NCBI RefSeq assembly: GCF_050487225.1
Contig: NZ_JBKQGY010000002.1
Span: 372,001 to 436,000, forward strand
Length of the DNA stretch: 64,000 nt
Reading direction: 5' to 3'
Source: Paenalcaligenes sp050487225
GTDB lineage: Bacteria; Pseudomonadota; Gammaproteobacteria; Burkholderiales; Burkholderiaceae_B
Every line of letters starts with the position of its first letter. Positions within the stretch are counted from its first letter, which is position 1. This document shows positions 49,574-58,916 of the stretch, piece by piece. A program made the position numbers and the translations under genes. The notes beneath the pieces are model-generated. The model was not told the DNA's origin and did no database searches. It was given only the letters and a program-made list of their open reading frames with translations.

Positions 49574-50863
49574 TTAAGGAAGCAGCTGAACGTTTTGCAC
49601 AGCATCCTGAGTCAGTTTCTTGATCCACTCTTGGGACAATTCACCAGCAGGCGGAGAGGTCAACGCAGGTTGAATGATGGCAATATCACCAATCACTTTA
49701 AACTCATGATCTGGCGAGCTACGGGTAGTACCTATCAATTGCCCTTCCATGGCTTGATTGTCTTCACGCAGCACTAAATGTCCGGTGAAATCATTCAGCT
49801 CTAACCCCTCAAGACCGGCTAACAGATCAGTTTTCAGGGTGGATCGCTCACCGTTCCAGTCTTGCAAAGAGGCCTGAATCGCTTGCAACGCCTGCACCAT
49901 GTGGTACGACGGGAAGCTTGGGTAAGCACCCGTTTTCGCGTAAAAGTCCTGCACAAATTTGGCATGCTCAGGGTTGTCTTTCATCACTGGGCTAAAGGCA
50001 TAGCTGTCGCCTCGTACCCCTACGATGGCGTTGTCAGGGAATGCCGCACCGGTTTGCTGTAAAGCTGCTTCACCATTTGGCGACACCAAAATCGTGTTTT
50101 TAAACAGCGATCGAGAATTGGCCTGACGCACAAAAGTATTCATATCACCGCCCCACAAGGTGGTGAAAATCACATCAGGACGCTGCGCCGACAAGCGGGA
50201 AATCTCAGTGGAATAGTCCGACGTGCCTAAACGTGGGAACAGCTCGGCACTGATGGTGATATCAGGGCGAATGGCTTTCACCGCATCTTTGAACGCTGCC
50301 CAGTTATCGCGGCCAAATGCGTAATCTTGGTTGATAGCGGCAATGGTTTTGACCTCTGGATGCGTCTTCAGCAGGTACAGAGCAGCCGCGACATTATTAG
50401 AGGGCGTGTAATCCCCCGTACGGTACACATATTGGTATTGGTTTTCTTCGTACAAGCGTGCGGTACCGCAGTCCCACAATACGGTAGGCATCTGCAATTG
50501 CTCCGCCACGGGGGCGACGGCCAAGCAAATAGAGCTGGATAGGCCAATAATCATGGCATCCACTTTATTGCCTTCCACCAAACCACGGTACTCCACCACC
50601 ACGCTGTCCACACCACGGTTTTCATCGATAAAGGTCAGCTCTACTGGCGCGCCGTTAATGCCGCCAGAAGCGTTGATGGAGTCAGCCAGCATTTGCGCGG
50701 CATGCTGTGCAGGCACACCAAACACCGCTCCCGCCCCCGACAAGAATGTCGAAATACCTATGCGTATAGGTTCTGCTGCCTGCGCCGACACACTTAATAA
50801 TGCGCCACACGCCAAGGCCATCAGTTTTGCTCGGCTAGCGCCACGTCTGTTGGCTATCCCCAT
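49574..50863 (-). CDS. LivK/AmiC-like periplasmic binding protein
   Basis: The 429-residue protein has a signal peptide ending AQA (about residue 29) and the type-I periplasmic-binding fold: IRIGISTFLSGAGAVFGVPAQHAAQMLADSINASGGINGAPVELTFIDENRG, VDAMIIGLSSSICLAVAPVAEQL, YVYRTGDYTPSNNVAAALYLL. It is the first gene of the Liv-type operon ending in a nitrilase. Members of this family bind branched-chain amino acids but also amides, urea and aromatic compounds, so the operon partner suggests a nitrile- or amide-related ligand. Confidence 0.9.
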   Translation of the reverse strand: MGIANRRGASRAKLMALACGALLSVSAQAAEPIRIGISTFLSGAGAVFGVPAQHAAQMLADSINASGGINGAPVELTFIDENRGVDSVVVEYRGLVEGNKVDAMIIGLSSSICLAVAPVAEQLQMPTVLWDCGTARLYEENQYQYVYRTGDYTPSNNVAAALYLLKTHPEVKTIAAINQDYAFGRDNWAAFKDAVKAIRPDITISAELFPRLGTSDYSTEISRLSAQRPDVIFTTLWGGDMNTFVRQANSRSLFKNTILVSPNGEAALQQTGAAFPDNAIVGVRGDSYAFSPVMKDNPEHAKFVQDFYAKTGAYPSFPSYHMVQALQAIQASLQDWNGERSTLKTDLLAGLEGLELNDFTGHLVLREDNQAMEGQLIGTTRSSPDHEFKVIGDIAIIQPALTSPPAGELSQEWIKKLTQDAVQNVQLLP

Positions 50864-51187
50864 GATTGTCTCCTAGTTTTTTTGGAATAAATAAGGTGCT
50901 CGCATGCCAGTGCCTCTGCGCATGCTTTTATAGTTTGTTTTTTTCTAGTCTAGTTATGACGTATTTTTCCGTCAATATTCATCTAATAGGGGTTTTCACC
51001 AGACACAAAACAAAACAAACACTTCAAAACCAAAGGATTACAAGGAATATAAATGCACAAAATCTTTAACGGATAAAAGCGTCAAAACAAAAAATACAGT
51101 AGCATAAGCGCAAGGTTACAATGTCCAGATTCGCTGGATCATTGTTATGTCATCACTACGCCTTCTCACACTCTGACGGATCAAAAA
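50864..51187. promoter_or_regulatory. divergent promoter region, Liv-nitrilase operon / TrmB regulator
   Basis: The 324-base region is rich in A/T between 50930 and 51120. No gene is supported and no clear palindrome was found by eye. Both promoters and any TrmB operator should lie here. Confidence 0.4.
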
Positions 51188-51946
51188 GTGGATTTAAAAG
51201 AAAAGCTGGCACGCCTTGGCATCACAGGCAATCTGTACAAGGTTTACTGCGCCATCATGGAATTGGGCGACACCACGGTGACAGAGGTCGCCACACGCGC
51301 CAATATCGCCCGCACCACCTGTGCGGATGCCATCACGCGTCTGGCGAATGAAGGGCTGGTGCAATGGCAAGGCCGCGGGCGCGATCGCTCTGTGTCTGCG
51401 CTAAACCCCGGCGTACTGCTAGAGCACATTGCCGCTCGCCGCGAATTGATTGAAGACCTGCTGCCCGAACTGCGCTCTATCTATAACCGCGCCACGGGTA
51501 AGCCGCAGATACGTTTTTATGAAGGCGCAGAAGGCGTCAAAACCGTATTATGGGATTCCTTACGCTGCAAAAGAGGCCCTCTGCTGGCCACCTTCTCCAT
51601 GTCTGAACTCGAAGCTGTGCCAGGCTTAGATGAAATCACGCTCTACCAAAAGGAGCGCTTAGCATTGGGTTTAAGCATGCGCGTGATACGCTCTGCCAGC
51701 AAAGACGTACAACACATCTGGCCCAACGATAAAACCCGTGAGCTACGCGAGTTACGCTTCACGCCACCCAACATTACCTTGTCGATGACCACTCTCATCT
51801 ACGACAACTGCGTTGCCAGTATTTCCTCTAAAAAAGAAAACTACGGCCTCATTATCGAGAGCGAAGAGTACGCTAACTTCCAGCGCGCCATGTACGAAGT
51901 GATGTGGCAGTCCTGCATTCCAGCGACCGACGCAGACCAGCACTAA
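51188..51946 (+). CDS. TrmB-type transcriptional regulator
   Basis: The 252-residue protein starts at a GTG (no in-frame ATG is available near the domain start, and no clear ribosome site is visible). The N-terminal winged helix (DLKEKLARLGITGNLYKVYCAIMELGDTTVTEVATRANIARTTCADAITRLANEGLVQW) matches the TrmB/sugar-type regulators. A helical linker and a C-terminal domain follow (PQIRFYEGAEGVKTVLWDSLRCKRGPLL, about 98-125), as seen in bacterial TrmB-like proteins. The family was first known from archaea controlling sugar transporters; here it is divergent from a Liv-nitrilase operon and probably controls it. Confidence 0.8.
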   Translation: MDLKEKLARLGITGNLYKVYCAIMELGDTTVTEVATRANIARTTCADAITRLANEGLVQWQGRGRDRSVSALNPGVLLEHIAARRELIEDLLPELRSIYNRATGKPQIRFYEGAEGVKTVLWDSLRCKRGPLLATFSMSELEAVPGLDEITLYQKERLALGLSMRVIRSASKDVQHIWPNDKTRELRELRFTPPNITLSMTTLIYDNCVASISSKKENYGLIIESEEYANFQRAMYEVMWQSCIPATDADQH

Positions 51947-51961
51947 GCACACTACCACCGT

Positions 51962-52888
51962 TCATTCGTCCCAAGCCGGATTGGGGCTGATGAACGGCCC
52001 AAAATCCAAGCCACGCATCCATTCCACTACCGTACGCACGGCTTTGTCTTCGCTACGCTCTTTGCGCACGCACAGAAAATACCCTTGGCGTGCTAATTGG
52101 CAGGTAGGCACTGGCTCTACCAACTCAGTCTTATTGCGCAATTCGTCAGACACCAAACAGCGCGGCACCAACCCTACTCCCATCCCCAAGCGTGCCGCCT
52201 GAATAATCATTTCATACTGACTAAAACTTGGGCCTATATGTGCCGTCGCAATGGGCAGCCGGTTTTCTCTAAACCACTGCACCCACGCTTGCGGCACATT
52301 AAAGTGCTGCAATAAGGTGGCTTTCATGAGGCGATCAGGGGAATCCAGCTCTAGCTCTTGGGCATAACTGGGGGCACAAATCACCGCCTGCTCCTTACCT
52401 ACCATATAGCTGGTCACCATGCCCGGCCATTCACCCTCACCATACTGAATGGACACATCCACTTCTTCATTCTGTCTGAAGTCATCCAAGTGCTCGTAGG
52501 GTGGAAAGTTCAACCGAATCGACGGATAGGCCTGATAAAAATCCACTAACAACCGCATGAGTAAACGTATGGTCAGCGTAGGTGGCACCGAGATAGTCAC
52601 GTACTGACGTTGCCCTTTTCCCGACATTACATGCCTACTGGATTCCACCAATATACGTAATGCCTCTTGGGCTTGCTCTAAGAAAAACTCACCCTCTTCG
52701 GTCAGCACTAAACGGTTGTTCAAACGCAAAAACAAAGTCGTCCCCAACCAAGTTTCTAAGTTCGCTACCTGCCTGCTAACCGCGCCCTGCGTGACAAATA
52801 GCTCATTAGCAGCCTTCGTAAAACTGGCATGACGAGCTGCCGCTTCAAAGGCTTGCAGCTCAGACGTCGACGGACAAACTTTTTTCAT
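51962..52888 (-). CDS. LysR family regulator (GcvA-like)
   Basis: The 308-residue regulator has a winged helix at about 8-66 (STSELQAFEAAARHASFTKAANELFVTQGAVSRQVANLETWLGTTLF) and an effector domain at about 95-295. The FTKAANELFVTQGAVSRQ helix is GcvA-like. It converges on the TrmB gene (15-base gap) and is divergent from the amidohydrolase-Liv operon, its likely target. Confidence 0.9.
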   Translation of the reverse strand: MKKVCPSTSELQAFEAAARHASFTKAANELFVTQGAVSRQVANLETWLGTTLFLRLNNRLVLTEEGEFFLEQAQEALRILVESSRHVMSGKGQRQYVTISVPPTLTIRLLMRLLVDFYQAYPSIRLNFPPYEHLDDFRQNEEVDVSIQYGEGEWPGMVTSYMVGKEQAVICAPSYAQELELDSPDRLMKATLLQHFNVPQAWVQWFRENRLPIATAHIGPSFSQYEMIIQAARLGMGVGLVPRCLVSDELRNKTELVEPVPTCQLARQGYFLCVRKERSEDKAVRTVVEWMRGLDFGPFISPNPAWDE

Positions 52889-53023
52889 AATGCTTCCACA
52901 CCATTACTAAAACTCATGCGCGCACCAGTTTTATTGGTTTGCTGGCAATCACAAGACTTGGTTTACTTGCTCGTATCAAAACAGAACAAAATGCCCAACG
53001 AAGGCTACAGGAGACTACACGCT

Positions 53024-54259
53024 ATGGATACACGGGAAAGCTCGAAGCTGCGCTTCAAAAACTGCACAATTTTGCATCCCCATACAGGAACACTAGAGGC
53101 CAACAAGTGCATTACCGTTAACGGTAATCGTATCGAATCCATTACCGACGACGCCCCCACTGATGCGATTGATGCAAGCGGCTTGACGGTGATGCCGGGG
53201 ATGATTGACTGCCACGTACACGTGCTAGCCTCTGACATGAATCTGGGCCGTAACGCCCTCACTCCTAACATTCTAATTAGCTTTAGGGCCATCCCTATTC
53301 TTCAAGGTATGGTCGAGCGCGGCTTTACAACAGTACGCGATGCTGGTGGCGCAGATTTCTCGTTAGCCCAAGCCACCGAGACAGGTTTAGTGACAGGCCC
53401 ACGCATTTACCCATCCGGTAGAGCCTTATCCCAAACAGGCGGTCATGGTGACTTCCGTGCACGTAACGATGTGATCGAACCTTGTGCTTGCAGCCATCGT
53501 CTAGGGGCCATTGCTCGTGTCGTAGACGGTGTAGATAACGTGCGTCTGGCCGTACGCGAAGAAATACAAAAAGGCGCAACGCAAATTAAAGTCATGGCGT
53601 CAGGTGGGGTAGCCTCACCTAACGACCCTATACATTTCTTGGGGTATTCCGAGACTGAACTACGCGCCATCGTAGAAGAAGCCAGCAATGCCGGCACTTA
53701 CGTCATGGCCCATGCCTACACATCAGAAGCCATTTCACGAGCAGTGAAATGCGGCGTACGCACCATTGAACATGGTAATTTGCTGGATGAAGAAAGCGCC
53801 AAGGTGATGCGTGAGCACGATGCAATTTTAGTGCCCACCAACGTGACCTACGACGCCTTGTTTAACGATGGTCCTAAATTCGGCTTCCCTGCTGATCTTA
53901 GCCACAAAATTGACGGGGTACGCACTGCCGGATTACATGCCTTGCGCATTGCCCATGACGCAGGTGTCACCATGGCCTTTGGCTCTGACCTACTAGGCCA
54001 AACCCATGATCAACAAGCTAATGAGCTGAAAATACGTGCCCACATTCTAGGTAATTTGGAAGCCATACGTTCAGCCACCACTAACGCCGCCAAAGTACTA
54101 CGCGAAGAGGAGCAACTGGGTGTCGTCAAAGCAGGAGCTTATGCCGACCTGCTTTTTGTAGAAGGTAACCCCTTGGAAAACATTGAAGTACTGCTGAACC
54201 AAGGCGCCCAACTTAAAGGCATTCTTAAAAACGGGGAATGGATCAAAAACCAGCTATAA
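53024..54259 (+). CDS. metal-dependent amidohydrolase (imidazolonepropionase/prolidase-like)
   Basis: The frame is open from 52829, but AGGAG ten bases before the ATG at 53024 sets the start (411 residues, MDTRESSKLRFKNCTI). The amidohydrolase-superfamily metal site is complete: HVH after MPGMIDC (about 63-65), the carboxylated Lys in IKVMASGG (about 187), HAY (about 228), EHG (about 250) and the Asp in FGSDLLGQ (about 325). The nearest characterised relatives hydrolyse Xaa-Pro or other N-acyl/dipeptide amides. It is the first gene of an operon with a Liv-type importer, so it probably acts on the imported compound in the cytosol (no signal peptide). Confidence 0.88.
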   Translation: MDTRESSKLRFKNCTILHPHTGTLEANKCITVNGNRIESITDDAPTDAIDASGLTVMPGMIDCHVHVLASDMNLGRNALTPNILISFRAIPILQGMVERGFTTVRDAGGADFSLAQATETGLVTGPRIYPSGRALSQTGGHGDFRARNDVIEPCACSHRLGAIARVVDGVDNVRLAVREEIQKGATQIKVMASGGVASPNDPIHFLGYSETELRAIVEEASNAGTYVMAHAYTSEAISRAVKCGVRTIEHGNLLDEESAKVMREHDAILVPTNVTYDALFNDGPKFGFPADLSHKIDGVRTAGLHALRIAHDAGVTMAFGSDLLGQTHDQQANELKIRAHILGNLEAIRSATTNAAKVLREEEQLGVVKAGAYADLLFVEGNPLENIEVLLNQGAQLKGILKNGEWIKNQL

Positions 54260-54308
54260 CCCCGGGCATACCACTCCATTACAGATGATACAAACAAGGA
54301 GAAACAGG

Positions 54309-55532
54309 ATGAGACAAGGCCACAAAAAACTCTACGCCGCCCTAACCCTAGGTGCAGCCCTTAGCATTGGCAGCTACGCCAACGCGCAAGCCCCCAGCAA
54401 TGAACTGCTGATTGGCGGTTTGGTGCCCATCACTGGCGCCGGATCCCCCTACGGCGGCAACATGCTCAAAGCAATGGAAATTGCCGTTGAAGAGGTCAAC
54501 CAAGCCGGTGGTATGGCAGGTCGCTCACTGCGCCTGATTACCGAGGACTCGCAAACACAGCCTCAAGCCGCCGTACTGGCTGCTAAAAAACTGATTGAAA
54601 TTAATCATGTGCAAGCCATCTTGGGCACATGGGCATCCGGCGTTACCCTTGCCGTCTTGCCGCTCACCGACGCTGCCGACATCATTGAAATGAACGTCTC
54701 TGGCGCACCGGCTATTTCCGAGTTGGATAAGAAAGATTTAGTCTGGCGCTTCCAAGCTACCAACGACCGCTTTGGTCGTGCGTTTGCTGAGATCGCCGAG
54801 AAAAACGGCTACAAACGCCCTGCCACAATGGCATTTAACAATGCCTCTGGCCGTGGCAATACCGATGGTTTCATCAAAGCCTGGAAAGAAAAAGGCGGTG
54901 AAGTCCTGACCAACGTAGTCTACGAACCAAACCGCAGTAGCTACCGCTCTGAACTGCAACAAGTCCTTGCCACAAACCCCGACGTGATCGTCATGGGCTC
55001 GTACCTGCCCGACACCACCATCATCTTGCGTGAATGGTTCCAATCTGGCGCTGAAAACGCTTGGATTATTCCCGGTTGGGCTGCGAACCCAGAACTGGTA
55101 CAAGCACTAGGGGAAGCCGCCACCGAAGGGATTATTTCCGTTGATACGGTTTCCAATACCAACGCTGACAGCTACAAAGACCTAAGCGAACGCTACCGTA
55201 AAGCCACCAACACCGAGTTGGCCGACAACGTGTATGCCGCCATGACCTACGACATGGTGATCAGCTTGGCTCTAGCCGCCCAAAAAGCCGGTCCAGACGC
55301 CACACCACAACAAATCAGCAATCAGATTCGTGCCGTATCCAACCCTGAAGGCACTAAGGTGTATTCCTTTGCCGAAGGTAAAGCACTGTTAGATCAAGGT
55401 CAGGAGATTGACTACGAAGGTGCGTCCAGCCGACTGAACTTCGACGAGTACGGTGATTCCAACCCCGACTTTGGCGTGTACGTCATCAAAAAGGGTCAGT
55501 TTGACCGTGTAGACACCGTATCCCTTGACTGA
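54309..55532 (+). CDS. LivK-type periplasmic binding protein (second importer)
   Basis: AAGGAGA at 54296-54302 selects the ATG at 54309 over one 24 bases upstream, giving 407 residues. The signal peptide ends near SYANAQA (about residue 28). The mature part is a type-I binding fold (LLIGGLVPITGAGSPYGGNMLKAMEIAVEEVNQAGGMAGRSLRLITEDSQTQPQAAVLAAKKLIE). It follows the amidohydrolase by 49 bases. Confidence 0.92.
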   Translation: MRQGHKKLYAALTLGAALSIGSYANAQAPSNELLIGGLVPITGAGSPYGGNMLKAMEIAVEEVNQAGGMAGRSLRLITEDSQTQPQAAVLAAKKLIEINHVQAILGTWASGVTLAVLPLTDAADIIEMNVSGAPAISELDKKDLVWRFQATNDRFGRAFAEIAEKNGYKRPATMAFNNASGRGNTDGFIKAWKEKGGEVLTNVVYEPNRSSYRSELQQVLATNPDVIVMGSYLPDTTIILREWFQSGAENAWIIPGWAANPELVQALGEAATEGIISVDTVSNTNADSYKDLSERYRKATNTELADNVYAAMTYDMVISLALAAQKAGPDATPQQISNQIRAVSNPEGTKVYSFAEGKALLDQGQEIDYEGASSRLNFDEYGDSNPDFGVYVIKKGQFDRVDTVSLD

Positions 55533-55558
55533 TAGATCGCCCCGGAGCGTTGTTATAC

Positions 55559-56434
55559 ATGTCCAGTATTTTGTTAATTAATCTGGTCATCAACGGGTTG
55601 ATTGAAGGCATGATCATTGCCTTGCCAGCACTAGCCTTAACGCTGGTGCTGGACATCTCTAAGTTCCCTAACGTTGCGGTGGGTGACACCATGACGGTAG
55701 GGGCTTATGCGGCTTTGGCCTTTCAATCCATTGGTGTGCCCTACTTCTTCTTGTCCGTTGGCGGCGCCATGCTGCTGTGCATGCTGATTAGCTTGGCCAG
55801 TTACCAACTGATCTTCCGAAAACTGACCCGTGCGCCCATGGTGGTGAACCTGTTGGCCGCCGTAGGTTTAGCGTTTTTCATGCGCAGTATTTTGCAACTT
55901 AGCGTGAGCAGCCAACCGCAAGTCTATGACTTCCCCTTAGTGCGTGCGTGGAACTTCAATGGCGTACGTATTTTGCCGTCCGACCTCTGGATAGTCTTTA
56001 CCAGTGCCGTCACCTTGGCAATTGTGTTTGCTATTTTCCGCTACACCAACTTGGGTCGCCGTTTACGCGCCATCGCGGATAACCCAGAGCTCGCACGTGC
56101 CAGTGCTATTCGCCCCAAATACCTAATCTGGTTCTTGTGGTGCTTGTTTGGCGTGCTGTCTGCCCTAGGTGGCGTGCTGATTGCCTCTAAGAGCGTACTG
56201 CTGCCTGAGTTCGGCTGGGAATTCATTATTCCTGCGTTCTCAGCGGTGATTCTGGGTGGTATTGGTAACCCCGTTGGCGCGGTACTGGGCGCTGTCATCA
56301 TGGGCGTGGTCCAAGAGCTATCCGTAGCCTTTGTGGGCCCCAGCTACAAGATTGTTGCGGCTTTTTCCATCCTGATTCTGGTGCTCCTGATTCGCCCTGC
56401 CGGCTTATTAGGTTCCGCAGAAAAAACCCGCTAG
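55559..56434 (+). CDS. LivH-type permease (second importer)
   Basis: GGAG 11 bases upstream supports the ATG at 55559; a TTG nine bases earlier is also open. The 291-residue protein has about eight helices, GLIEGMIIALPALALTLVLDISKFPNVAVGDTMTVGAYAAL at the start and RRLRAIADNPELARASAIRPKYLIWFLWCLFGVLSALGGVL as the EAA-like loop. A signature oddity is DISKFPN in place of the usual R-I-x-N-x-A. Confidence 0.92.
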   Translation: MSSILLINLVINGLIEGMIIALPALALTLVLDISKFPNVAVGDTMTVGAYAALAFQSIGVPYFFLSVGGAMLLCMLISLASYQLIFRKLTRAPMVVNLLAAVGLAFFMRSILQLSVSSQPQVYDFPLVRAWNFNGVRILPSDLWIVFTSAVTLAIVFAIFRYTNLGRRLRAIADNPELARASAIRPKYLIWFLWCLFGVLSALGGVLIASKSVLLPEFGWEFIIPAFSAVILGGIGNPVGAVLGAVIMGVVQELSVAFVGPSYKIVAAFSILILVLLIRPAGLLGSAEKTR

Positions 56435-56443
56435 AGGACTCGC

Positions 56444-57322
56444 ATGGAAGCCTATTTATTATCCATTGGCATCATTGGTGCCATTTACGCCCTGCTTTCC
56501 ATAGGTTTAAACATCCAATATGGTGAAACAGGCCTGATCAACTTCGGTCACGTCGCCTACTTCGCTATTGGTGCTTATGCCTCAGCAATTTTGTCGCTCG
56601 CAGGTATGTCGGTGGGATTATCCATGGTGTTGGCGGGCTTGATTGCCGCCTTAGCCGCTATTCCCATTGGCTTTGCGGCCTTACGCCTAAAAGAAGACTA
56701 CTTTGCCATTGTCACACTGGGTTTCGCAGAAACCGTGCGTTTGGTAATTCAACAAGAAGACTGGCTCACAAACGGTGTGCAAGGCTTAGCCTCTATTCCG
56801 CCATTATTCTCACTGTCTTCTAGCCTGTCGCAAAACCGTTTGTTTGCAGTGGTAATTGCCGCCACGGTATTACTGGCTATGTTGGCCGTCTACCTGCTAC
56901 AGCACAGTAGTTTTGGCCGCATTTTGCGCGCCATTCGCGACAACGAAGTAGCCGTTACTGCTTTAGGTAAGAAAACCTCTACCTTCAAAATCAAAGTCCT
57001 GATGTTTGGCTCGTTCTTAGCAGGATTGTCAGGTGCGTTTTACGCGCATTTCATCAGCTATATTTCGCCGGAACAGTTCATCGCCCTGATTACCTTCTAT
57101 GTCTGGATGTCTATCATCTTAGGCGGCGTAGGGACAATGCGCGGTGCTCTATTTGGCAGCCTAATTCTGGTATTAATTTTGGAAGGCTCGCGCTTTATTG
57201 GTGACTTCCTGCCTGGCGTATCCGACGTACAAATTGCACACATACGTTTGGGTGCTATTGGTTTGATTTTGATGGGCTTTAGCCTGTTCCGCCCGCAAGG
57301 CCTGTTCGGGCGTAAAGACTAG
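56444..57322 (+). CDS. LivM-type permease (second importer)
   Basis: The 292-residue protein shows GIIGAIYALLSIGLNIQYGETGLINFGHVAYFAIGAYASAIL at its start and RAIRDNEVAVTALGKKTSTFKIKVLMFGSFLAGLSGAFYAHF in the coupling loop. It lies nine bases behind the LivH-type gene. Confidence 0.92.
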   Translation: MEAYLLSIGIIGAIYALLSIGLNIQYGETGLINFGHVAYFAIGAYASAILSLAGMSVGLSMVLAGLIAALAAIPIGFAALRLKEDYFAIVTLGFAETVRLVIQQEDWLTNGVQGLASIPPLFSLSSSLSQNRLFAVVIAATVLLAMLAVYLLQHSSFGRILRAIRDNEVAVTALGKKTSTFKIKVLMFGSFLAGLSGAFYAHFISYISPEQFIALITFYVWMSIILGGVGTMRGALFGSLILVLILEGSRFIGDFLPGVSDVQIAHIRLGAIGLILMGFSLFRPQGLFGRKD

Positions 57323-57331
57323 GAGAGCCTC

Positions 57332-58087
57332 ATGCTAAAAGTAGAAAACGTCAGTGTGAGCTATGGCCCTTTTCTGGCAGTCAACAATGCTAGCCTGCAT
57401 GTAGCGGCCGGCGAAACCATTGGCCTAGCAGGCACGAACGGCGCGGGTAAAACTACGCTCTTTGCTGCCATTGCCGGTCAGCTCACTGCCACATCCGGCA
57501 GCATTAGTTTCGATGGACAAGACATACTGCATCAACCCACCTATAAACGTGCCGGTTTAGGCTTGTGCCGTACCTTTCAAATTCCACGCGAATTTGGAAA
57601 ACTGTCCGTGCTAGAAAACCTGTTGGTGGCCGCACAAGATCACTCACAAGAAAACATGCTGACGGCGTGGCTACGTCGCGGCACCATGAACGACACGACG
57701 AAGCAACGTACTGCCCAAGCTGACCAAATACTGGACACGCTAGGCATTACCTCAGTCCGTGACCTGCCTGCATCACAATTATCGGGCGGTCAAAAAAAGC
57801 TGTTGGAACTTGCTCGCGTCCTCATGCAAAAGCCATCACTCATTCTGTTAGATGAACCCTTTGCGGGTGTAAACCCCGTGCGTATTGGCGAGATGATGGA
57901 CATTTTCAGACGCCTTAAAGATCAGGGCATCGCCTTACTGATTGTGGAACACCATCTACAAGCACTCAAAAGCTTATCGTCACGGCTATATGTGATGGAT
58001 CAAGGAGTGGTGATTGCAGAAGGCAACCCAGAAGAGGTCTTGAACTCTAAGATCGTACAAGATGCCTATATGGGAGGCGTGCTATGA
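57332..58087 (+). CDS. LivG-type ATPase (second importer)
   Basis: The 251-residue domain has Walker A GTNGAGKTT (about 36-44), QLSGGQKKLLELARVLM and Walker B LILLDEPFAGVNP, with LCRTFQIPREFGKLSVLENLLVA. It overlaps the LivF-type gene by four bases. Confidence 0.93.
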   Translation: MLKVENVSVSYGPFLAVNNASLHVAAGETIGLAGTNGAGKTTLFAAIAGQLTATSGSISFDGQDILHQPTYKRAGLGLCRTFQIPREFGKLSVLENLLVAAQDHSQENMLTAWLRRGTMNDTTKQRTAQADQILDTLGITSVRDLPASQLSGGQKKLLELARVLMQKPSLILLDEPFAGVNPVRIGEMMDIFRRLKDQGIALLIVEHHLQALKSLSSRLYVMDQGVVIAEGNPEEVLNSKIVQDAYMGGVL

Positions 58088-58794
58088 ACGAAGTCCTAAC
58101 CATTGACGGGCTAGCGGGCGGCTATACCGATGTGGATATTATTCACGGCATTGATTTGTCTGTGAACCATAAAGAAATTGTCACCATTGCGGGGACTAAC
58201 GGTGCAGGTAAATCGACATTTCTGAAAGCCTTACTAGGCTTACTGCCACGCACGCGTGGAACGGTGCAGCTCTATGGGAAAGACATCAGTCACCTAGGCA
58301 CTGAAGCCAGGATTGAACAGGGTTTAGCTTATGTTCCCCAAGTCACCAACGTGTTCCGTACGCTAAGCGTGTATGAAAACCTATTGGTGGCCGACAAGCA
58401 TGTCACCCGTGCCAAAGTAGACGAAATGCTGGACGTCTTTCCTGCGCTGAGAAGTCGTTTATCTCAACAGGCTGGTACGCTTTCTGGCGGTGAGCGCCAA
58501 CAGCTAGCCTTTGCTCGTGCGCTGATACGCTCACCCAAACTCATCATTCTGGATGAACCCACAGCCGCTTTAGCACCCAAACTTATACAGTCTATTTTCG
58601 ATGTAATCGTACAGCTTAAACAACTGAATGTGGCGGTGTTAATGGTGGAACAACGTGCTCGCCAAGCGCTGGATATCAGTGACCGTGCGTATATTCTGGA
58701 TCAAGGTAAAGTGGTGTTAGCAGGTGCCGCACATGAACTGCTGAATAATCCGGAGATGGTGGAGCTGTATTTGGGGACGCAGACACATACCTAA
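58084..58794 (+). CDS. LivF-type ATPase (second importer)
   Basis: The 236-residue domain has Walker A GTNGAGKST, the LivF pattern LAYVPQVTNVFRTLSVYENLLVADKH, LSGGERQQLAFARALI and LIILDEPTAALAP. It ends the operon and is followed by a hairpin. Confidence 0.93.
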   Translation: MNEVLTIDGLAGGYTDVDIIHGIDLSVNHKEIVTIAGTNGAGKSTFLKALLGLLPRTRGTVQLYGKDISHLGTEARIEQGLAYVPQVTNVFRTLSVYENLLVADKHVTRAKVDEMLDVFPALRSRLSQQAGTLSGGERQQLAFARALIRSPKLIILDEPTAALAPKLIQSIFDVIVQLKQLNVAVLMVEQRARQALDISDRAYILDQGKVVLAGAAHELLNNPEMVELYLGTQTHT

Positions 58795-58877
58795 ATGGAT
58801 GCAGCATTGCAGCAGTGATGCTGATGGTGCAATTCTGACGTCAGTATTCATTGCACGTGCTAGGGGACTGCGGAAAT

Positions 58878-58916
58878 ACTTTTTGTGATTTGAGACACCA
58901 AATCAAAAAAGTTTTC
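58878..58916 (+). terminator. long AT-rich hairpin, probable terminator of the second Liv operon
   Basis: ACTTTTTGTGATTTG (58878-58892) pairs with CAAATCAAAAAAGT (58899-58912) over 14 bp with one bulged G and a 6-base loop, followed by TTTTCC. It lies 83 bases past the LivF-type stop. Confidence 0.6.

Noticed and set aside
50866..51069. 67-residue frame in the Liv-nitrilase promoter region
   Set aside because: AT-rich spurious frame without a ribosome site or family pattern.
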